64,000 nucleotides of DNA from Thermogemmatispora carboxidivorans (GCF_000702505.1 NZ_JNIM01000001.1:2046001-2110000), one strand, 5' to 3'. Shown: positions 16,665 to 26,371, numbered from the stretch's first letter. Notes: a model not told the origin generated them from the sequence alone. Translations and numbers: made by a program.

Positions 16665-17459
16665 ATGAGGCGCCTAAGCTATGGACCTCTCTCGTGGCAT
16701 TTTGGCGAGCTACGTCTGCCGTCTGTTCCGGGGCCTCATCCCGTGGCGGTGCTGATTCACGGTGGCTTCTGGCGCAATCCTTATGATCTCTCTCTCATGC
16801 AAGGGCTGGCCGAGGATCTGACGGCCCACGGCCTGGCCACCTGGAACATCGAGTACCGTCGTCTGGGAGACGAAGGAGGGGGCTGGCCAGGCACCCTGCA
16901 GGATGTCGCCCAGGCGGTTGACGCCCTGGGCCGGATAGCAGAGAGCTACCATCTTGATCTCAAACGGCTTGTCTCTGTTGGTCATTCGGCAGGTGGACAG
17001 CTGGCTCTCTGGCTAGCCGCGCGGCCCCTGCTCGTGCAGCGAGCCAGTGGCCCTGGAAGAGCGCTATTTGCCAGCGAGGGGGCCGTGTCCTTGCAGGGCG
17101 CGGTCAGTCTGGCGGGTGTCGTCGACCTGGAGGCTGGCTGGAGGCTCCATCTAGGGCGTGACGCTGTTGCTGAGCTGCTGGGAGGAAGCCCCGACGAAGT
17201 GCCTGAACGCTATCGGCTGGCCTCGCCTGCGGCCCTGCTGCCGCTCGGCGTCCCCCAGGTCTTGATTCATGGAACGGCGGATGATCGTGTTCCTGTGGAG
17301 ATCAGCCGCGATTATGGCACTCAGGCGCGTGCAGCGGGAGATCAGCTCACGCTTGTCGAGCTGCCTGGAGTCGATCACTTTGCCCTCATCGATTCCCACT
17401 CGGCAGCCTGGCAGAGGACCCGTGAGCTGGTGCTCTCCCTTTCTCGTCAGCGCTGGTAA
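16665..17459 (+). CDS. Alpha/beta hydrolase (BD-FAE/esterase-like)
   Basis: A 264-aa cytoplasmic serine hydrolase. HGGFW (oxyanion-hole motif of the HSL/BD-FAE type) follows the first strands, the nucleophile elbow is GHSAGG, the acid is in HGTADDRVP and the catalytic His in GVDHFAL, so the Ser-Asp-His triad is complete. The start at 16665 (GGGGGAGA 4 bp upstream) is preferred over the ATG at 16629, because family members begin with this YGP-x-FGEL segment. Likely an esterase or peptidase-like enzyme of unknown substrate; kynurenine formamidase-like relatives share the motif set. It follows the speD terminator, so it needs its own promoter. Confidence 0.85.
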   Translation: MRRLSYGPLSWHFGELRLPSVPGPHPVAVLIHGGFWRNPYDLSLMQGLAEDLTAHGLATWNIEYRRLGDEGGGWPGTLQDVAQAVDALGRIAESYHLDLKRLVSVGHSAGGQLALWLAARPLLVQRASGPGRALFASEGAVSLQGAVSLAGVVDLEAGWRLHLGRDAVAELLGGSPDEVPERYRLASPAALLPLGVPQVLIHGTADDRVPVEISRDYGTQARAAGDQLTLVELPGVDHFALIDSHSAAWQRTRELVLSLSRQRW

Positions 17460-17601
17460 GGACAGGTAGGCAGCCAGACGAACGAGCGCGATCGCGAGGC
17501 AAGGCGTGCTGCGGCTCTGGCGAGGTTTCGATCGCAAGAGATCTGCCTTGTCGCCGGGCGCCCGTCTCCTTGAAGCGCTCTCCTGGCTCGCTGCAGCTCA
17601 G

Positions 17602-18360
17602 CTAAGAGGACGTGCGTTTCGCCCATAGGCCGGTCTGCGAGACAAAGACATCGTAGCTGCCATCAGCTGGATTAAAGACGGCATTGCCGTAGGAGGCCTC
17701 CACGAAGTTCGAGAGCCAGCCGCCGCGCTGGGTGCGCATCGTCTGGAAGAAATTATCATCGCCCCCGTTCAAGACCACGACCGTGTGTTTGGCATTGGCC
17801 TCCAGGTTGGGATCATCAAAGCGTCCCTCCAGGCGCGTCAGCTTGTAGCCCGAATGGAGGCCCAGGACATTCAGCCAGGAGGGGTACTTGATGATGTCGC
17901 CCTGGAGCATCCACTCATCGCCAGCCACAATATAAAAATTGTCGGAGAGCTGGCTGCCGTCCTGGCCATAGAGAATCAGCTCGACATTCATCGTGTGGGG
18001 CATATTGGCAACCGGATGGGCCCGGACCTGGGCCACCTTAATGTCGCCGGTCAGCCCAATATAGGTCTGCATCAGTGAGGTCAGCCAAAGCAGCAGGATC
18101 GCGAACAGTAACAGAACCAGCCCCCCAAGGCCGTGACCCACGCGATAGCGCCGCCGATAGCGAAAGAAACGCCGATGAGGTTGGTCATACCATCCGTGCT
18201 CCCAGGCCTCTTTCTCGCTGCGGTAGGGATGCTTTTGACGGTAATAGACCTTCTCGCCACGGACCACGCCGTGAATGGCGTAGATGAGCAGGGCCAAGCC
18301 GAGGGCTGCGATGGCAAAAAGCAAGAGCTGCTGCCAGCCGAAGACAAACGGTGTATTCAT
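17602..18360 (-). CDS. Two-TM membrane protein, unknown function
   Basis: A 252-aa protein. TM1 covers about residues 9-30 (QQLLLFAIAALGLALLIYAIHG), then a basic loop rich in Arg, Tyr and His (about 31-72: HRRFFRYRRRYRVGH), and TM2 covers about 73-95. The remaining 155 residues are outside and look like a beta/alpha domain with no Cys. Charge distribution puts the basic loop in the cytoplasm. Start ATG at 18358-18360 has AAGGAAGG 4 bp upstream. It resembles uncharacterised membrane proteins of Ktedonobacteria; no function is assigned. Confidence 0.68.
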   Translation of the reverse strand: MNTPFVFGWQQLLLFAIAALGLALLIYAIHGVVRGEKVYYRQKHPYRSEKEAWEHGWYDQPHRRFFRYRRRYRVGHGLGGLVLLLFAILLLWLTSLMQTYIGLTGDIKVAQVRAHPVANMPHTMNVELILYGQDGSQLSDNFYIVAGDEWMLQGDIIKYPSWLNVLGLHSGYKLTRLEGRFDDPNLEANAKHTVVVLNGGDDNFFQTMRTQRGGWLSNFVEASYGNAVFNPADGSYDVFVSQTGLWAKRTSS

Positions 18361-18733
18361 CGGGCCTTCCTTATCATTTCTGCTTCCCGCTATTACAGGA
18401 AGGTTGCTTCCCTTCCGCCATTGAAAACGCCTCTCTATCAGAAAACACGTTCCTGCCTGGGGGTTGGGGTTCTCTTCGAGAAGAATCTTACCGGGCGCAG
18501 TCTGCAGGGTCAAGGGACAGCAGCGCGAGCAAAAGGACAGCGAGGAAGAGCGGGACGGGGCGGACTTGAGAGGGAGGGTGCCGCCTGGTCCGGTTGGCAA
18601 GACCTGCGAGCAAGAGAGTATGGTAGAAGAACAGAGACAGTGGCAAACGCCAACACGGACCAGGCAGACAGACGGGCAGGAGAAGAGGCCCACCACATTG
18701 CGCGTGCGCGCGGGCAAGCGAGTAAGCGGCGAG
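18361..18733. other. 373-bp gap between the membrane protein and LacI genes
   Basis: Both flanking genes run on the complement. Long open frames cross here on both strands but have no ribosome site or family. No clear promoter; TACTCT near 18622 with TTGCCA 20 bp further is the best pair. Nothing else is seen. Confidence 0.4.
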
Positions 18734-19843
18734 CTAGATCTCTGGGAGCAGCGCGGAAGGATGGCGCTGCAGGGCGCCGCAGGACTCGCGGATCACAAGA
18801 CTGGTGGGCAGAACAAGACGCGGTGCCTCACGCGGCGGCTCCTCGGCGGTAGCGGGCATGCTCTGCCGGCGGCGCCGCGGCATTTGCTCCTGCTCGATCA
18901 TCTCCAGCAGCAGTTTGATGGCCTGCTCACCCATCGCATGTACCGGCTGACGTACCGTCGTCAGGGAGGGCCGCACATGGGCCGAGGCAGGGTTGTCGTC
19001 AAAGCCGACCAGGGCGAGATCCTGGGGGATGCGCAGGCCGAGCGTTTCGGCAGCAGCGATCACGCCATAGGCCATGTAGTCACTGGCAGCAAAGATAGCT
19101 GTGGGTCGTTCGCTGATGGGTCGCGAAAGGAGCGCCAGAGCACAGCGCTGACCACCAGCAGGCATAAAGTCGCCTTCCAGGACTAGCGAGGGGTCTACTT
19201 CCAGGCCAGCCTCCTGGAGCGCGTCACAGTAACCCTGATAGCGCTCGTGGGAGACACAGTACTTGAGCGGCCCCTGGATGTGCGCAATGCGCCGATGACC
19301 AAGCTCGATCAAGTGGCGCGTGGCCTCGTAGGCACCACGCCGATTGTCGGCCCCAATCCAGGGAATGCCCTCCGGCGGCGGACTCTGGTCATCGATGAGC
19401 ACAACCGGAAAGCCCTGACGACGCAGCCGCGTCAGGTGCTGGCTGGATTGGCCAGGGAAGACGGCCAGCAGCCCGGCTGTCAGCCGCGTGGCAAGAATAC
19501 GGTCGATGATCTTGCCACAGTCTCGCTCGTGGTTAGAGCTGCTAATGCTGTAGAGCACCATCTCATAAGAGGTGCTCTCGACAACAGACGCCACACTCAG
19601 GAGCAGTTCGGGAATCAATGGCCAGGTCAGGGCCGGTACTAGCACGCTGATCAGGGGATTGCGTCCAGCTGCTAGCCCGGCTGCGGTGATGCTGGGTACG
19701 AAACCTTGCTCCTCAACAATGCGCAGGATGCGCTCGCGCGTCGCCGGGTCGACATCCGGCTTGTTATGGAGGACACGCGAGACGGTGGTCGTGGAGACCT
19801 TCGCCAGGCGTGCAATATCGAGTATCGTGACTTTGTGGGCCAT
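18734..19843 (-). CDS. LacI/GalR-family repressor, next to a decayed glycosidase
   Basis: A 369-aa transcription factor: N-terminal LacI HTH (VTILDIARLAKVSTTTVSRVL, residues 5-25), hinge with AAGLAAGR, then a periplasmic-binding-protein-like sensor domain with GADNRRGAYEATRHLIELGHRRIAHIQG and the DLALVGFDD dimer segment. A Pro/Arg/Glu insert near the C-terminus (RRRRQSMPATAEEPPREAP) is not family typical. Start at 19843 is set by the HTH; the ribosome site is weak. About 280 bp upstream, on the other side, lies a LacI-type operator just behind a plus-strand promoter that reads into a broken glycoside hydrolase gene, so it probably controlled that enzyme. Confidence 0.9.
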   Translation of the reverse strand: MAHKVTILDIARLAKVSTTTVSRVLHNKPDVDPATRERILRIVEEQGFVPSITAAGLAAGRNPLISVLVPALTWPLIPELLLSVASVVESTSYEMVLYSISSSNHERDCGKIIDRILATRLTAGLLAVFPGQSSQHLTRLRRQGFPVVLIDDQSPPPEGIPWIGADNRRGAYEATRHLIELGHRRIAHIQGPLKYCVSHERYQGYCDALQEAGLEVDPSLVLEGDFMPAGGQRCALALLSRPISERPTAIFAASDYMAYGVIAAAETLGLRIPQDLALVGFDDNPASAHVRPSLTTVRQPVHAMGEQAIKLLLEMIEQEQMPRRRRQSMPATAEEPPREAPRLVLPTSLVIRESCGALQRHPSALLPEI

Positions 19844-20082
19844 AGGTGTTTGCTTTTCGCCTCCGCTGCATGTGGAACATAACTGCCTCAAGGCAGGTAG
19901 GCCGGTGGAAACCTGCCTTCATGTCGTCTCTACTCCGCTTTGCTGCTCCGGGTTCCTGCGCTACTCTGTGAGAGATCACAGGTGACCTGCTTCGGTTACC
20001 TGCTTACGAGATAAGTATACCGAAACGCCGGCATAAGCACAAGCATCCCGATGGTTCCATCCTGCCTGCTAATGTTCCACTG

Positions 20083-20146
20083 TTGACAATCAACAATCTT
20101 CCCAATAGATCTACTTTCGTAAACGATTACGGCAACGGTTACAAAA
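20083..20146 (+). promoter_or_regulatory. Promoter plus LacI-type operator facing the decayed glycosidase
   Basis: TTGACA (20083-20088), 17 bp, TAGATC (20106-20111), then the operator CGTAA-ACGA-TTACG (20118-20131) directly at the expected start site. A second half-like sequence, AACGGTTACAA (20134-20144), follows. The core GTAAACGATTAC is the same as in the fru operators at 26.3 and 26.4 kb. The surrounding gap (19844-20304) holds nothing else. Confidence 0.55.
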
Positions 20147-20304
20147 GAAGGCCAGCAGCCATGCGCTTTTTGTCGGTTGTCGAAGAGGCGACGTCTGGCG
20201 CGTCATAGCGCGTAGCTGGTGGGCGAGCAGCGCGGGCTGACAAGTGGACAACCAGCAAAAGGCGCACGTATCAGGGCAGACTCACCGCAGGAAGCGGAAA
20301 GAGC

Positions 20305-20990
20305 ATGACAGAAAAGCTCACCTTCTCCGAGGCGAGGCGGAGCCAACGCGGCTGGCTCATGCCCATTGCCGTTGTTGCCCTGCTAGTACTTTGCCTTGTT
20401 CGCCATGCCCACAGCAGGTGGTGGGCCTCATTGCGTCTATCGCCTTTAGCGTCAACGAAGCTCTCTGGGATGGGGGTCTCCTTGATCCCTCAAGTGGCCG
20501 CGCTCCAACGAGCGGACGGTACACGAGTCATGCGCCACCAGGGCGGCTCATGCGCGGACGTTGTTCATTGGCGGAGCAACGCCATTGAGCCAGGCGACAC
20601 TGAGGTCGGGCCAGTCACCTTCGACCGCTGCAGGCAATTGTTCGCCAGAGGGGAGCCGCGCCCATCATCGCCGTCAACTACGGTTGCGGGACATCCCAGG
20701 AGGCTGCTGGCTGGATGAAGTATGCCGACATCACCCACCACTATGATAGCAAATTCTAGAAGATTGGCAACGAAGTCTATGGCAATGGGACCTATGGAGC
20801 AAGCTAAGCAGAGGAAACGCGTACCCGAAAAGGGCCGGCGCGGCGGCCTATGCCTGCCAAGGCGCTGCCGTTCATCCAGACCAGAAAGGCGGTTGCTCCG
20901 GCCAGCAAGATCGGCATTGTGTTCGCCATAGCTGATGACTGGCCGGGCGGCGTTACTGTTCCAGGCGACGGCTTGAGTGGTGAAGTATCC
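20305..20990 (+). pseudogene. Decayed glycoside hydrolase (arabinofuranosidase-like catalytic domain)
   Basis: Pieces of one protein lie in order in different frames: a signal-anchor-like start (MTEKLTFSEARRSQRGWLMP then a hydrophobic run) at 20305; QQVVGLIASIAFSVNEALWD in the frame of 20415-20490; ALQRADGTRVMRHQGGSCAD and HWRSNAIEPG in the first frame to about 20655; PIIAVNYGCGTSQEAAGWMK from 20661; an in-frame TAG (20757-20759) where a Trp would fit; KIGNEVYGNGTYG; a TAA (20805-20807); and AVAPASKIGIVFAIADDWPG up to about 20985. The order and motifs fit the TIM-barrel of extracellular glycosidases, with GNE holding the acid/base Glu. At least three frameshifts and two stops; the C-terminal half is missing. 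Confidence 0.75.
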
Positions 20991-21130
20991 ACAACGGACG
21001 GAGCGATGAGACGGCGGACTGGTGGGGGGCCAGCGCCGTCTCATCCTTGTCGCTGTGCTGATCCGGCTCACCTTACCGGCAAGACGCTCAGGCTGCTTCG
21101 CCCTGCCGGTGACGCACTGGCGATCGCTGT

Positions 21131-22651
21131 TCAGGCCAGGGCTGGCTCCAGGCGTTCCTGCTCGACCGCGATGGGGCGCTTGAGCACAAAGAGCATACCG
21201 GCTGTCACCAGGGTGCCCACGACAATCGAGAGCAGGTACTGTGGCAGATTGCCGACCACCCCGGGGAGGAACATGACCCAGATCCCGCCGTGGGGGACAT
21301 GAAGCTGGCAGCCGAAGAAAGCCGAGAGCGCACCGGTCACCGCGGAACCGACCATGATCGAAGGAATAACGCGGAACGGGTCATTGGCGGCGAAAGGAAT
21401 AGCGCCTTCCGTGATAAAGGAGAGGCCCAGCACCCAAGCGGCCTTACCAGCTTCCCGCTCGTCAGGGGTAAAGCGGTTCTTGAAGAGCAGCGTTGCGAGC
21501 GCCAGCCCGAGCGGTGGGGTCATTCCGGCGGCCATTGCGGCAGCCATTGGCAGATAGACGGGGTTGTGAGGATCGAGCAGCAAGCCCGTCGAAAAAGCGT
21601 AGGCTGCCTTATTGACCGGGCCTCCCATATCGAAGGCCATCATCAAACCGATGATCAACCCCAGCACAGCGGCGTTGGCGCCCTGCAGGTCTTTGAGGCC
21701 GCTGACCAGGGCCTGATTGAGCAGAGCCACAGGGGTGCCGACCACATAGAGCATCAGCAAGCCCACGATCAACGAACCGAACAGAGGCAGAATCAGTACC
21801 GGCATCAGGCCGGCGAGATTGCTGGGCAGGCGAAGGCTACGGTTCATCCAATAGACCAGGTAGCCAGCCAGGAAACCGGCGATGATGCCGCCCAGGAAGC
21901 CCGAGCCGGTCAGGCTAGCCAGTACTCCACCGATCATGCCTGGAGCGATGCCTGGCCGGTCGGCGATGGAGTAGGCAATGAAGCCCGAGAGGATAGGCAC
22001 GAAGAGCAGGAAGCCCGCTTTAGCGCCAATCACGAAGAGCGCCGCCCCTACCGACTGCAGCGGGTTAGCGCTGAAGCCGGTCGTCAGAGTAGTCAGATTG
22101 GAGGTATCGTAGAAGGCGATGCGGTAGCCAGCGATGGCGAAAGCCAGTGCGATCAAAATACCGCCCGCGACAACAAAGGGGATCATGTAAGAGACGCCGG
22201 TCAAGAGGTGCTTGTAAGGACCGCGCCGAGCCTGGACCCGGGCCGCCTTAGCCTGCTGGACGCGCTCCAGATAGTCGTGACCCTCGCTTGACTCCGGTTG
22301 AGTGGCGGCGCCGCTTGTGCTGATGGAAGCCTGGCCTGCAACTGCTTCGGCGCGGGCGAGCGCTTCGCGAATGACCGCCGGGCCGTCCTTGATGGCGGCG
22401 CTGGTCGAGGTCTCATAGACCGTCTTCCTGTTGAAGCGACTCAGATCCACCTTGGTATCGGCGGCGATAATCACCACATCGGCAGCAGCGATCTCCTCGG
22501 GTGTCAAGGTATTTTGGGCGCCGACCGATCCCTGCGTCTCAACCTTGATGGTATGGCCCAGAGCCTCGGCGCCACGCTGGAGGCCCTCAGCGGCCATAAA
22601 AGTGTGGGCGATGCCCGTTGGACATGAGGTGATGGCTACAATCCGTGCCAT
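21131..22651 (-). CDS. fruA: PTS fructose transporter, EIIBC component
   Basis: A 506-aa membrane permease that imports fructose and phosphorylates it at C1. Residues 1-100 are the EIIB domain with phospho-Cys10 in [10 protein letters not shown]; a Ala/Ser linker follows (about 100-150); EIIC with 8-10 TM helices fills about 155-500 and holds the conserved [13 protein letters not shown] and [11 protein letters not shown] segments. There is no EIIA here; it is in the fusion protein at 23836. AAGGAG precedes the ATG. It is the last gene of the operon EIIA-HPr-EI, fruK, fruA, 234 bp behind fruK with a hairpin in between. A cytosolic soluble tail is absent; length is usual for EIIBC-Fru. Confidence 0.95.
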   Translation of the reverse strand: MARIVAITSCPTGIAHTFMAAEGLQRGAEALGHTIKVETQGSVGAQNTLTPEEIAAADVVIIAADTKVDLSRFNRKTVYETSTSAAIKDGPAVIREALARAEAVAGQASISTSGAATQPESSEGHDYLERVQQAKAARVQARRGPYKHLLTGVSYMIPFVVAGGILIALAFAIAGYRIAFYDTSNLTTLTTGFSANPLQSVGAALFVIGAKAGFLLFVPILSGFIAYSIADRPGIAPGMIGGVLASLTGSGFLGGIIAGFLAGYLVYWMNRSLRLPSNLAGLMPVLILPLFGSLIVGLLMLYVVGTPVALLNQALVSGLKDLQGANAAVLGLIIGLMMAFDMGGPVNKAAYAFSTGLLLDPHNPVYLPMAAAMAAGMTPPLGLALATLLFKNRFTPDEREAGKAAWVLGLSFITEGAIPFAANDPFRVIPSIMVGSAVTGALSAFFGCQLHVPHGGIWVMFLPGVVGNLPQYLLSIVVGTLVTAGMLFVLKRPIAVEQERLEPALA

Positions 22652-22791
22652 GAGCGAACTCCTTTGTGTGTGCTAGGTGTTGACGAAACGACGCTGCTTC
22701 GTTGCTCAGCGCATACGCATAGGTAGATAGGGGCTGAAAGACTGCTCACTGCTCTTGTCTTTGCCGACTGGCTGCCAACCTGACTGGGACG

Positions 22792-22830
22792 CCTTGCTCG
22801 TCTGTGGTCGGCCCATCCGGGCGAGCAAGG
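22792..22830 (-). other. Intra-operon hairpin between fruK and fruA
   Basis: Perfect 9-bp arms CCTTGCTCG (22792-22800) and CGAGCAAGG (22822-22830) in the 234-bp gap between fruK and fruA. No T-tract, so it more likely protects or processes the mRNA, or attenuates the downstream gene, than ends transcription fully. Confidence 0.45.
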
Positions 22831-22885
22831 TGGGGGGCAGGCAGTTCAGGCGAACCAACGTAACGACTGCCCCAAGCGCTCGCCA

Positions 22886-23839
22886 CTAGCCCTCGGCGGT
22901 CAGCTGTGCCAGCGCTGTGAGCTGCACCTGCTCGCTGTAGTGCTCCAGCACCGACGGGGGTGGCAACTGCCCATCGAGGCGCGTAATACGGGCCAGGGAA
23001 TAAGCTGTAGCCAGGCGCGCCGTGGCCGCCAGATCGAGACCGCGCAGCTCGGCCAGCACCAGAGCGGCCACCATTGCATCGCCGGCTCCGACCGTACTCT
23101 CAACCTTCACCGTTGGAGGCAGGGCCTGCAGAACCTGCTCGCGTTCTACAAACAGCGCTCCTTGCTCGCCGAGCGAGACCACAACACGCCGAATATCGTG
23201 TTCCAGCAAGGAGCGAGCGGCCTGAGCGACCTCATCCAGGCCGACCAGGGACTGCCCGACCAGCTGCTCCAGTTCTGCGCGGTTCGGCTTCACCAGCGTC
23301 GGCCCGGCGAGGAGACCTTGAGCAAGAGCCTCGCCGCTGGCGTCGAGTACCGTGAGCCGGCCCAGGGTCTTCAAGCGAGCGATGAGCGCTGCATAGAGAG
23401 AAGAAGGCACGGCAGGTGGCAGGGTTCCCGCCAGCACAAACCAGCGGCACTCCGAGGCCAGAGCCTCGATGGTGTGCCAGAACTCGCTCAAAGCCTCTTC
23501 CGAGGGAGCCAGGCCCGGCAAATTGATATCGGTGGTCTGTCGTCGCTCCTCATCAACAATCTTGATATCGATGCGGGTCTGGCCTGGGAGGCGCACAAAC
23601 GCATCGGTGATCCCGCGCTCAGCAAAGAAGCGCTCGAAGAGCGAGGCGTTCTCGCTTCCCAGAAAGCCTGTGGCGATGACCGGGCAGCCGCTTGCGGCCA
23701 GAAAAGCGGCCACATTGATCCCTTTGCCACCGGCCTGTGAGAGCATGGTCCGTGCCCGGTGGACGTGGCCCGGCTCCAAAGAAGCCACCCGCACCGTCTG
23801 ATCGATTGCTGGATTCAACGTCACCGTCGCCACCTTCAT
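22886..23839 (-). CDS. fruK: 1-phosphofructokinase
   Basis: A 317-aa PfkB-family sugar kinase that turns fructose-1-phosphate from the PTS into fructose-1,6-bisphosphate. Seen: the LNPAIDQTV opening, the GGKGIN motif that binds the sugar, the KPNRAEL segment, and the C-terminal signature STVGAGDAMVAAL with the catalytic Asp. Start ATG at 23837-23839 overlaps the TGA of the upstream PTS gene as ATGA, with GAGGAGG 10 bp before it; the frame is open upstream but that part lies inside the previous gene. The overlap implies translational coupling. Placement between EIIA-HPr-EI and EIIBC settles the choice among PfkB kinases. Confidence 0.95.
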   Translation of the reverse strand: MKVATVTLNPAIDQTVRVASLEPGHVHRARTMLSQAGGKGINVAAFLAASGCPVIATGFLGSENASLFERFFAERGITDAFVRLPGQTRIDIKIVDEERRQTTDINLPGLAPSEEALSEFWHTIEALASECRWFVLAGTLPPAVPSSLYAALIARLKTLGRLTVLDASGEALAQGLLAGPTLVKPNRAELEQLVGQSLVGLDEVAQAARSLLEHDIRRVVVSLGEQGALFVEREQVLQALPPTVKVESTVGAGDAMVAALVLAELRGLDLAATARLATAYSLARITRLDGQLPPPSVLEHYSEQVQLTALAQLTAEG

Positions 23840-26298
23840 AGGGCGCGTACCTCCTCTGCTGAGCGGCAGCCTAAAGCCTGCCGGGCCAGCTGCTGCAGTT
23901 CGGCCAGCGAACGACTGCGGATCTGAGCTTTGATCGTCGCGATGGCGGGGATGGTCATACTCAGTTCCGAGACGCCCAGTCCGACCAGGAGTGCGGCCCC
24001 CAGGGGCTCGCCGGCCATTCCCCCACAGACGCCAACCCACTTGCCAGCCGCCCGCGCAGCCTCTACCGTGCGCGCAATCAGCCGGAGAACAGCGGGATGA
24101 AGGGCGTCGGCCTGGCGCGCGAGCTGGGGATGGAGGCGATCCATTGCCAGCGTATACTGTGTCAAATCATTGGTGCCAATCGAAAAGAAGTCGACCTCCG
24201 CGGCGAACTCCTCGGCCAGCAGGACTGCAGAAGGTACCTCCACCATCATGCCCAACGGCAGCCGCGGCGCATTCAGCTCGCGCCGGACACGCTCAGCATA
24301 GTCGCGGGCCTGAGCAAAGTCCTCCAGTGTCGCAATCATCGGGAACATAATACTGATCGGCCCACAGGAGGCAGCGCGGTAGATAGCGCGCAGCTGTCTT
24401 ATAAAGAGGTCTGGATAGGCAAAGCACAGGCGAATGCCGCGTAAACCCAAGAAAGAAGAATCTTCGGCAGACAACTCTAGATAAGGCACCTGCTTATCGC
24501 CGCCAATATCCAGCGTTCGAATGATCAGCGGGTGCCCGTTCAAGGCGCGGGCCATTGCGCAGTACGCTGCATACTGCTCGTCCTCCGAAGGGGGCGTGGC
24601 TCGTCCGAGGAAGAGAAATTCCGTGCGCATCAAACCGACGCCCTCAGCACCGGCGGCCAGGGCCTGGGGAACCTCCTCGGCGCGGTTGATATTGGCTGCG
24701 ATCTCCACAGAGTGACCATCGCGGGTAACGGCGGGGGCAAAGCGCTGTCGCTGAGCTGCCTCCTCCTGCTGCTGCAACTGCTCCTGCAGGGCCCGCGCTT
24801 CAGCCAGATCGGCCTCACTGGGCTTCACGTAAAGGCGTCCATTGAAACCATCGAGGATCGCCAGTGTTCCGTCGGCGAGCGCCAGCACCGCCTCACCAGC
24901 AGCCACCACCGCCGGGATGCCTTGCGAACGAGCGATAATGGCCGTATGCGACGTTGGGCCGCCGCGCGCCGTGCACAGACCCTGGACGATATCCGGGTCC
25001 AAAGCCGCCGTATCCGAAGGGGTCAGATCGTCTGCCACCAGAATCACCGGCCCACCGCTGGGAAAGGCTCCAGAGGCGCTCACACCCAGCAGGTGGCGCA
25101 GCACTCGCTCGCCAACGTCGCTCAGATCGACGGCGCGGCCCGCCAACACAGGATCATCGAGCTGCTGCAGCTGGTTCACGCGCCTGCTGATGGCCTGTTG
25201 CCAGGCCCAGGCGGCGCCGTGACCAGCGTAAATCAGACGGATGGCCTCCTGAATCAGCTCAGCGTCTTGCAAAAACTCGCGGTGGGCGCGGAAGATCGCG
25301 GCCCGGCTCGAACCGAGGCGTGCGCGCACCTCCTCATAGAGCTGGTCCAGCTCGGCCTGAGCGGCATCGAGGGCGCGCTGGAGAGCCAGACCGGCGCTAG
25401 CGGGATCGCTCGGCTGATCAAAGACCTCCAGGCGCTCGCGGCGGTAGCGCTGTAGCGGCGCAATTGCCAGACCGCCAGAAGCACCAAGACCGCTGTAGGT
25501 GGCCGCCGCCGAGCGCGGAGCCCAGCGCGGCACGGCGCCAGAGCTTGTCTCGTCGCGCGCTGGCAGTGGCTCCAGCTCGTCACCCAGGCCAGCGGCGATC
25601 GCTTCCTGCAGAGTGGCCAGAGCCTGGGGCGCATCAGGACCTTCTGCCGAGACCCGGATGGTGGCGCCGCGCTCGGCCCCCAGCTGCAGCAACGCAATCA
25701 AACTCTTTCCATCGGCAACGCGCTCGCCGTAACGTACCCGGATCGCGGCCTGGAAGCCACGGGCCAGCTCCACAAAGCGCGCCGCCGGGCGGGCGTGCAG
25801 CCCGGTCCGATTCTGAATCACTACTTCGAAAGAAGAGGCGTAGTCGGCCACGGTGCTCGGAGCGACGGGCCGTTCGCCAGTGAGAGCCTCGATAATATCA
25901 CGGGGGTCAGTTGTGTGGATCAGGCGCTCGACAGCGGCCACGTCGCCGAGCACGCGCGTCAGCCGCCGCAGCGCATCGATATGCTCGTCGGAGCGGGCGG
26001 CAATAGCAACGACCAGGTGGACAATCTCGCCAGAGTTCCAGGTCACGCCGGCAGGAAGCTGCAGCACAGCGATGCCGGTACGGTGGATCAGCTCCTGGTC
26101 ACGGGGCAAACCGTGGGGGATGGCAATACCATTGCCAAGATAGGTGTTAGCGACCTGCTCACGCTGCAACATACTGTCGATGTAGCCCGCCTCAATGCAG
26201 CCACTGCGTACCAGGAGATCACCCGCCTGGCGAATGGCTCCTTGCTTATTCTCAGCCTGCGCCTGCAGCCGGACTTGCTGCTCACTTATGCGAATCAT
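23836..26298 (-). CDS. Multiphosphoryl transfer protein, EIIA(Fru)-HPr-EI fusion
   Basis: An 820-aa soluble fusion carrying the whole phosphorelay. EIIA type 2: residues 1-145, phospho-His62 in GIAIPHGL. HPr: about 157-240, His168 in GLHARPAA, with the Ser-regulation region GKSLIALLQLG. Enzyme I: about 265-815, phospho-His451 in GGPTSHTAI, PEP-binding core with EFLFLGR and SIGTNDLTQY, and the Cys near the end in GVCGGMAGE. It takes phosphate from PEP and passes it to FruA. Domain order is EIIA-HPr-EI, as in FruB/MTP-type fusions. Since no other EI or HPr is in the window, it may be the sole general PTS. First gene of the operon, GGAGG 6 bp ahead of the ATG. Confidence 0.95.
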   Translation of the reverse strand: MIRISEQQVRLQAQAENKQGAIRQAGDLLVRSGCIEAGYIDSMLQREQVANTYLGNGIAIPHGLPRDQELIHRTGIAVLQLPAGVTWNSGEIVHLVVAIAARSDEHIDALRRLTRVLGDVAAVERLIHTTDPRDIIEALTGERPVAPSTVADYASSFEVVIQNRTGLHARPAARFVELARGFQAAIRVRYGERVADGKSLIALLQLGAERGATIRVSAEGPDAPQALATLQEAIAAGLGDELEPLPARDETSSGAVPRWAPRSAAATYSGLGASGGLAIAPLQRYRRERLEVFDQPSDPASAGLALQRALDAAQAELDQLYEEVRARLGSSRAAIFRAHREFLQDAELIQEAIRLIYAGHGAAWAWQQAISRRVNQLQQLDDPVLAGRAVDLSDVGERVLRHLLGVSASGAFPSGGPVILVADDLTPSDTAALDPDIVQGLCTARGGPTSHTAIIARSQGIPAVVAAGEAVLALADGTLAILDGFNGRLYVKPSEADLAEARALQEQLQQQEEAAQRQRFAPAVTRDGHSVEIAANINRAEEVPQALAAGAEGVGLMRTEFLFLGRATPPSEDEQYAAYCAMARALNGHPLIIRTLDIGGDKQVPYLELSAEDSSFLGLRGIRLCFAYPDLFIRQLRAIYRAASCGPISIMFPMIATLEDFAQARDYAERVRRELNAPRLPLGMMVEVPSAVLLAEEFAAEVDFFSIGTNDLTQYTLAMDRLHPQLARQADALHPAVLRLIARTVEAARAAGKWVGVCGGMAGEPLGAALLVGLGVSELSMTIPAIATIKAQIRSRSLAELQQLARQALGCRSAEEVRAL

Positions 26299-26342
26299 TG
26301 TTGCCTCCAGGGGATAGGAGCCAGGGCCTACACTCTCTCTTA

Positions 26343-26371
26343 TTTGTAAACGATTACAATAAGTTTGTCAA
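26343..26371 (-). promoter_or_regulatory. fru operon promoter with embedded operator
   Basis: Complement: TTGACA (26366-26371), 17-bp spacer, TACAAA (26343-26348). The operator TTGTAA-ACGA-TTACAA (26344-26359) covers most of the -10 and the adjoining spacer, so a bound LacI-type repressor would block polymerase directly. Confidence 0.7.

Noticed and set aside
21290..22291. 333-codon frame opposite fruA
   Set aside because: Antisense of the EIIBC transmembrane domain; Gln/His/Arg-rich with no family.
24532..25455. 307-codon frame opposite the EIIA-HPr-EI gene
   Set aside because: Shadow of the EI domain; no start signal or domain.
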